64,000 bases of DNA from Aphis gossypii (Eukaryota > Arthropoda > Insecta > Hemiptera > Aphididae), in contig NW_026083175.1 of assembly GCF_020184175.1 (NCBI RefSeq), positions 28,224 through 92,223 on the forward strand, written 5' to 3'. The notes beneath the pieces are model-generated. The model was not told the DNA's origin. It ran no database searches and worked only from the letters and a program-made list of their open reading frames with translations. Of this stretch, positions 57,396 to 64,000 are shown in pieces; the stretch's first letter is position 1, and each line of letters opens with the position of its first letter. Position numbers and translations under genes: made by a program.

Positions 57396-59129
57396 AACCG
57401 CGCGCCCGCCAGTACTGAAGATCGTATGCATCTAGGTCTTATAATATTATACACAGTACATTATATTATAATAGTATTCACTGGGTGAATTACATGGCGC
57501 TATCTTGTGCTATAATGTATTTAAGTGTGTGGTGCCTTAAAAAAATAATAACGCACCAGGCGTACAAGGTTTCTTATCACTAGGCGGCGGAGATAGTCCC
57601 CTAGCTATGGTCCCCCACTTCACACTCGTAAATTACCTATATACTATTGTAAACTTGGGAATATAGACAAAAATGTATAAAATTATGTTTAACACTTACA
57701 ATGTATACGATTATATTATAATCAAACTATAATACCGTACATAAAAATTTATGATTGAGTTACGGTATATGATACTGCGAAAAACGCTTCACACAACGGA
57801 CAAAATATGATCCGTGGATGTGAGACTTGAGTCTGTTTTACAGTATCGCTATCGAGTACACTCTATTATACATTTATACATTATACTAAGCCGTGTACAA
57901 TATACTCGTTTTTATATAAATAGCTCTAACACTTTACGGTGTATTGAAAAAGCTAATATAACATTTGGTGAAAATAGCATGTTAATACCAACAGTTATTA
58001 TTTTATAATTACGCCAAACAACAAAATTGATTTTTTGTGTTGTGCACAAATATTTATTTTTTTTACTTATATTTTTTTTAGGTATACTCCAAAGCTTAGG
58101 TACCTGGATTACTGAGAAGGGCCTATACTTACCAAATAAGGCAATTACCTATACTTCTTATTTAAAAATAAATAATATTTTCAAAATTACATTATACATC
58201 ATACAATTAATGTAATAACTAATAAACCAATTGACTAAAAATTATAAATACAAATTCCATACATTATATTAAGTCTTATTTTAATTGTGGTGTATATATT
58301 ATATTTTAATATACACTAATGTCACTATATTATGTACACTATCATGGCCACATGGGTATACACAATTATAAAATATTTACAAATAATAAACAATATATAT
58401 GTTCATTTTGGGTATAATGATACTGCAATGTACTATAATAATGATATTTATTTTAATAGTAGTCAACTATTATTATGAGAATCAGCAAAGTTATCTAAGT
58501 ATTACTTATAGTATCTATATCCAAAGCTTAACTTCTGACTTTTTTTTAAAAAAAGGTAACAAATTGGATATATTATTTGTAGTATGGCATTTCTTATATT
58601 TCATAATTATTTTCATACAATAAAAAGTTCTTTCACATAGGTACTTCTGAGTGCTGACAAAACTGGTATAGTAGGTAAATTAAATACCTACTATAAAGCT
58701 TTTATAAATCATAAAATGCCATTTAATTTTTCATTAGGAATTTACACCTGAAAATATGTTTTATACCATTATATTTAATTTCCAATTGTTTTATTGATTT
58801 TGTAATGATTTTTAATTCTGAATTTAGTATATAAGTATCATTATATGCAAGTTATGGACAATTATCTAATGTGTTCTAAGACTTACCTACAGATTATAAA
58901 GAAAATTTTCAAGTCTACTAAAGTACAAAATATCCATTATAAGAAATATTAAATATACTTAACTGCAGGAAACAAAAAACTAGTGATGATCAAAACAAGA
59001 CCAAGACTCTTGCAAGACTCTTGCTATTTTCACAAAATATATAAAAAAAAAAAACTAAATACCTGTTATAGCTGTGTGTAGGTTTTTTCCTAAAGGCCAA
59101 TATATTATAATATAGTATACCGGGTGATT
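57396..59129. other. non-coding upstream of element 3
   Basis: 57480-57646 is the partner of the 35313-35480 repeat in opposite orientation (AGTCCCCTAGCTATGGTCCCC). 57860-57960 and the rest are AT-rich. The first exon of element 3 should lie here or further left, but I cannot place it. Confidence 0.45.
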
Positions 59130-59720
59130 CTTTTATCATTGAACACCCATTATTTCAAAAAGTGTAAGTTTTTTTGAAAAATTTTTTTTACTTAGTTTCA
59201 AGTCGCTTATAAAAGAACATTTTTATTAAAAAATTAGATTTTTAAATATTTTTTATCCTTATAATTTTTTAAGTTTTTTAATTTTTTGAACGACAACATA
59301 GGGCAGGGATGGCAAAACTTTTGAACATTGCGTGCCCAAAATTACCTTTTTTTTTTTTTTTTTTTTAAAGCGTGCCATATGAAAAAAATTATATTTTGTT
59401 TATATTATAATTCGATTGTATAATTAATGTATAAACAGGTGTTAATTTTGGTACATAATAATAATAATATTGCTTTTTTAATTATTTTGATATTTTTTGA
59501 TATGATTTATGTTGTTGAACACTTGATGCCAATTCATTGATATTTGGTTTATAATTTTCGCGTGCCCACAAAATCTTTTCGCGTGCCATCTCGGGCACGC
59601 GTGCCATGGATTTGCCATCCCTGACATAGGGTTTTAATTTTATATTCCAAAGCAGAATATTTTCCTAAGTATTTCGATACATGAAAATCGAATTTGGGGT
59701 GAGTAGTTTATGAGTTATAG
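59130..59720. repeat. foldback family F, single arm, split by a MITE
   Basis: 59215-59303 plus 59632-59718 match the left arm of the foldback at 43880-44075 (TATTCCAAAGCAGA, AAATCGAATTTGGG, GAGTAGTTTATGAGTTATA). The mirror arm is absent. Confidence 0.65.
59304..59623. mobile_element. 320-bp hAT-type MITE
   Basis: The ends CAGGGATGGCAAA and TTTGCCATCCCTG are inverted repeats. The 8-bp duplication ACATAGGG is perfect (59296-59303 and 59624-59631). An inner GCGTGCC motif recurs near both ends. Position 43965 in the related foldback is the empty site. Confidence 0.9.
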
Positions 59721-59863
59721 ATAGAGTTATAGATAGAGTTAGTAGATTATTTAATATGTAATTTCGTCCAAATTTTTGCTTAAAATATCTATAAAAAAAT
59801 TTACGAATAGTGTATACAGTATACAGGTGCCAATAATTAATTTGTTAATTTATTTTTCAATAG

Positions 59864-62800
59864 CACTTGCTGTGGCCACAAATAAGATTTGGAGTGAGAT
59901 CAGTGAACATTTAAATTATAAAGTATCTTCTAATGCAATTCATACATTTGTACAACTAAAAAGGCACGGGATTTGGGAAAAACTAGGTTTTTCCACGAAA
60001 AAGACTTTACCAATATTCCCTGATAAAATAATAGGAGTTAAAAATGATCTTGAAAGTGGTGTGTTATTCAATATACTTATTCGATTAAGTAAAACCAAAT
60101 TAATTTACATTTATTTATTTTTCTTAGATGAATTTACTGAGTTGAGTAATGATGATGATTGTATCCCCCAAAAAAAATTTGTTTTTACTTTATCAGCTGA
60201 AGAGTGGCAACAAATCCAACCTCAAGAAATTAGTTATAAATTGTCTGATAAAAATAACCCTATTCGAAGTTCACGTTCATATGTAGTTTTACCAAAAGGT
60301 ACTTGGACTCCAGTGCTTGCAGAGCATTTTTGGGTACACACAGAATTACCTTGTTGTATATCCTTCAAAGGAGCAAAAGTTTTTCCTAATGGACAAGTAT
60401 ATGTTAAAGTCGTAGGACGTTGCTCAGTTTGCGAATCATACTTTGAAGGATTTGTATCTCAAAGACCAGCAGAAAATGCCAAGTAATACATTTATTGTTA
60501 ATTATTATAGCTAATTTCAGTTATTAATATTTTATAAAAAAAAATATCAGGGTTCTTATGTATTGTACATATAAAGGACATTTTCATGAACAGCACAAAG
60601 CTAAAAAGAGACGAATAATTGGCCCAGCCAAAGATAGAGCAGTTTCATCTCTTTCTGAAAACGGAATGTCAAGTGAAACATATAGGGAATTAGAAGCTAA
60701 TCGTGTTATGAAAATAGGTATGTGCCTATTCCAAAATTATTTAAAATATTAATTAATTAACCTACAGAGCTTGCATTTGAAAAAAAAATTGGTTTTACGT
60801 GATGTACAATTTAAACGTTATACAATTTTTGCGTTTGTCGTTATTTAAAATTAAAACGTTCTACAACTTTTGCGTTTATCGTTTATCGTTTATAATATAT
60901 AACGCGGGGAGTGGTACAGATTCCAATCGTTTTTTTGACATATATAACGTTATAATCATAACGTCATTATAATGTTAGCAAGCCCTGAACTTATAATATG
61001 TGTTATTAATTATTATTTTTGTTTTAAATATAATTATCAAAATTATAAATTGTTTTAAATTTTCAAAAGGTTTTAGTTTTAATGGTATACATTTTTTTAT
61101 ATGGGTTATGATTAATTATTGGTTGTTATTAAAGATTATGCCGTTCCGAAACCAGTGCTTTTTGGTTCAATTACAATTCATTAGTTCTATATCCCAATAA
61201 ATGTAATAGGTAATTAATGCACACAATATATATATTTAGGTGCTGAAGAACCTGCAATATTACCATCAGGTAATGCGTTGAGAATCCTCAAACATCGTAG
61301 CCTTGAAGCACGGAAAAGACACAAAGATACTTTAACAGCCTTATCAATTATGAGAGATGAGGATGATTTTAAAAATGTCATTCGTAATATTAGCGTATAT
61401 CCATTTTTTTTAAATTATCATTGTGGTGAACAAATTCATATTTATCGAAGTTACTGTAGTAATATCACTCACCCGCGACTGATAATAGATGCTACAGGCT
61501 CTGTAGTTAAAAACTTTTACAAGTTTGGAGTGCAAAAAACTAAACATATTTTTTTATATGAAGCTCTTGCTTACGACAAGGTGAACCAACGTGGGTTTAC
61601 TGTAACTAATATGTTAAGTGAAAAACATAATAATTCGACCATTTTTATATGGTTGTCTGAATGGTTAAACTGTCATGTTCAACCACCTAAAGAAACAGTG
61701 TGTGATATGTCATTAGCGCTACTGTCAGCCATAAGTCATTGTTTCACTCAGTACTCATCATTGAATGATTATATTAACGTTTGTGCTGATTTTGTTTTAA
61801 ATGAATTACCACTCCGAGAATCTCATTGGCTACCAAGGTATGTATAACATAAATCAATCAAAATGCTATATTTTTGTTAACTATTCTATACGATTATATA
61901 ATTAGGTATAACGAAATATTATCATCTAAGTGAAAGAGATAGTGGTTACTGGTTATTTTACAATTATTTTAATTTGCTTCTGTGTACAACTTTCTGACCA
62001 AAAATATTTATACTATACATAAAGATAATCTCAACATCTTTTCTCAGTTCAAATTGGACCAAGGCTTCACTTTGATGGGGTTGCTTATAAATATTTTAAT
62101 ATTCAATTTTTTTTTTAGATTCTGAGTGGAGCGAGGAAGCTATAGTGGTTTTACAATGGTGTTTATTTTTTCACCGTAGCAACGAATAAAAAATTATAAT
62201 ATTATAATATTAATTCTACTTAGAGACTATAAAAAATAATAAAAATTTAAAAAATCCATACTGATAAACCGTCTCCGTTCAGAATCATTTTTCGAATACG
62301 ATGATTTCTAATTTTTTTTTAAAGTTGAAATCATAATTCATAGCACACAACTTTTTAAACTTTTCTTTTGTTCATTAATATATTTTTAATTATTTTATAA
62401 ATTATTACATCGCAGTTGTTTTATCATCATTATTATTATTAGTAGTAGTAGTAGTATTGGAAGTAATAGTTGTAGCAGTATTAATAGTTCTTTTACATCT
62501 TGTCCAAAAAATTATTTTAGTTGTATTTGTATTTGTATATATGACTTTGTTATAAACGGTGTTTGGCTTAGCGTTTATTAAATCTCATTTGAATATTTTT
62601 TTAATAATCGTCATATTATCTAGATAATAAAAAAAATTTTAAATTATAACTATATAATTTTTTCCTGAAATTATATTATTATCCATCTATTATCTCATCT
62701 AGATTATAGATGATTGTATTGCAAAGTAAATATTATATTATCCAATATCTACATAACTATTTACTATTTAGTTACCTTTGCCTTAAACTGGTTATAATTA

Positions 62801-64000
62801 TTGTTATTAATATGTTTAGTAATTGATTATTTTTTTAAGGTGTTTTATCAGAGTAGACGTAGCACATTTCATCAAGTTAATAACTAAATGGGTGCCACTG
62901 AAATCAGTATCCAAACGTGTCAGGGAAGTCATTCTTCGAGTAATTGGACTTATGGTTAAATGTCAAAATATTTCGGATATAAAAAAAATTTTGATTTCTC
63001 TATTTGTTGTAATTACAAATGAAACTGATGGTTCTGACATAAACACTGGATTAGCTACACCGTGTGAATTACATAAAAGAGAATTGATCAACTTTACATC
63101 GACAGGTTGTTTAAACATATATTTTACACAAAAAAAATTATAATATTAAATATTAAATTATGCACTGGTATGTTTTAAGGTACTATAAATGAAGACGAAG
63201 AAATAATGTTCAATGATGGCCAGGAATCCATATTGGAAGAAAATGACAATCCGGAGGAGGGTCTACTAGGATACAACCCATTCCAAACCTGGGCTGAGAA
63301 CATTTATGAAAACAGCACGCATTATATAAAAGAAGGAACAGGGATTAATGCCATGTATTTACCGACATTGGTTCCATATATAACAAAATGTATGAAACTA
63401 TTACCTCTATGGTCAGGTATCATGGTTCCAATATATGGATATGGTGATGAAACTGCTAGTTCTGCCGCAGTTGAGTCGAGTTTCAAAAAACTTAAAACTG
63501 TGACATTCAAACAAGAAAATTTACCGATTACAATTGAAGACTTTTTACCACGTCATATTTATTCACTACGAGGAGCATCCCTAATTCACTCAACTAAAAC
63601 TTCAATACCATCAAACAACAATGACGAAATTAATAGACAATCAAAAATAACTTCTCAATCAGACTCAGACAACAAAAGACTTATTGAAACCCATAAAATT
63701 GTTGAAGAAGTTGAACACACAAACATGGTTTCTGAACAGGAAAATGATTTTTTGATAATTCCTGAACAATCAAATTGTCCACTTTGCTCCGAAGGTAGCG
63801 ATACAGGAGCACATAAATGTTTTTACTGTGGAATACCAGTTCATCCTATTTCCGCATGCTCAACTTATGTACCTGGTAATGATGACATGCGAGTTTGCAT
63901 TATTTGTTCATTGGTGGAAACTAATGTAAATGAGGAGAATAATGCACGTGAAACTTGGTGTAGGATAAATAAGAAACAACGTAAAACTAAATCATACCTC
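59864..64000 (+). CDS. element 3: MULE-like DDE transposase gene, spliced, runs off the window
   Basis: Exons: 59864-60058, 60128-60482, 60551-60717, 61240-61837, 62840-63105 and 63180 to the edge. The first acceptor is TTTTTCAATAG at 59863. Introns (69, 68, 522, 1002, 74 nt) have GT/AG ends and agree in phase at every junction. No stop or frameshift was found in about 800 codons of visible sequence. Order: ATNKIWSEI; acidic linker; VFTLSAEEWQQI; CSVCESYFEG...CTYKGHFHEQH zinc finger; LIIDATGSVV (first D); MLSEKHNNSTIFIWL; VCDMSLALLSAI (second D); CFIRVDVAHFIKLITKW; PLWSGIM; SAAVESSFKKLK (E); a CPLC..CFYC..CIIC zinc-ribbon tail; then TW..KKQRKTKSYL at the edge. Closest in the window to element 1. 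Either a young transposon or a domesticated copy. The 5' exon is missing. Confidence 0.8.
63180..64000 (+). CDS. element 3, last visible exon (E motif, zinc ribbon)
   Basis: The acceptor TTTTAAG ends at 63179 and joins with phase 1 to the exon ending at 63105. It is open to the window edge with 273 codons. It contains EEGLLGYNPFQTW, MKLLPLWSGIMVPIYGYGDE, the predicted catalytic E in SAAVESSFKKLK, an acidic/serine-rich linker, then CPLC-x10-HKCFYCGIPVH and VCIIC (a treble-clef or RING/PHD-like finger that elements 1 and 2 lack at this place). It ends in the conserved W-KKQRK-YL linker that precedes the protease in element 1. Confidence 0.8.

Noticed and set aside
35313..57646. A single 22-kb transposon bounded by the 35.3/57.6 kb inverted pair
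   Set aside because: The pair is imperfect, has no target duplication I can see, and encloses unrelated elements and a host-like gene. Kept only as an observation.

Overview
The window reads as AT-rich insect nuclear DNA, most likely from an aphid or a close hemipteran. This is an inference from family resemblance: hAT/ZMYM1-like, DUF7869-like and MULE-like transposases in the style common in aphids, short introns of 52-130 nt, and frequent 'gtacctat' strings. There are no bacterial-style operons, rRNAs, tRNAs or CRISPR arrays. Nearly all recognisable coding sequence belongs to transposable elements. The only candidate non-transposon gene is a two-exon RGG/zinc-knuckle gene on the minus strand (48170 to 45622). 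Many elements carry single-base frameshifts or lone in-frame stops. Some may be assembly errors at homopolymers, but several are clearly genuine decay.

Layout. 228-5295: a Helitron with 5' TC, a 3' hairpin and a decayed Rep/helicase gene with two introns. 6156-17356, minus strand: a MULE-like transposon (element 1) whose transposase is followed by a ubiquitin-specific-protease-like (C19) domain. A nearly identical-LTR BEL/Pao retrotransposon (6263-14204, TSD GTGTC) sits inside that protease domain, and the protease frame resumes on its far side. 17877-19289: internally deleted BED-finger hAT. 19290-20700: dispersed non-coding repeat. 21991-24286: an unclassified hAT-like transposase with three stops. 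24316-33040, minus strand: a decayed ZMYM1-like hAT gene, split in an exon by a P/THAP-family transposon (26807-31724, TSD AACAGAAC) that has a tandemly triplicated, frame-neutral 81-nt exon.

34392-34815: TTAA-flanked foldback MITE. 37262-37545: 66-bp minisatellite. 37571-41425: element 2, another MULE-like transposase, here with a ULP1-like (C48) protease carrying intact H/D/Q/C residues and a PHD-like tail. 41.5-44.3 kb: duplicated non-coding sequence, a TIR element built of repeats of one 12-mer, and a foldback. 45622-48170: the RGG/CCHC gene, with a decayed DUF7869-like transposon in its intron on the opposite strand. 49391-51764: a four-layer nest of non-autonomous elements. 52340-53880: a dead LINE with poly(A). 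56838-57395: 191-bp tandem repeat. 59130-59720: a foldback-family arm holding a hAT MITE with perfect TSD. 59864-64000 (open at the window edge): element 3, a spliced, apparently intact MULE-like gene.

The most interesting pattern is elements 1, 2 and 3 together. They are three divergent members of one DDE transposase family sharing a zinc finger, D/D/E motifs, a 'PLW..IM' block and a W-KKK-YL linker. They carry exchangeable C-terminal cysteine peptidases, deubiquitinase-like in one and SUMO-protease-like in another. The third runs off the window just where its peptidase should begin.
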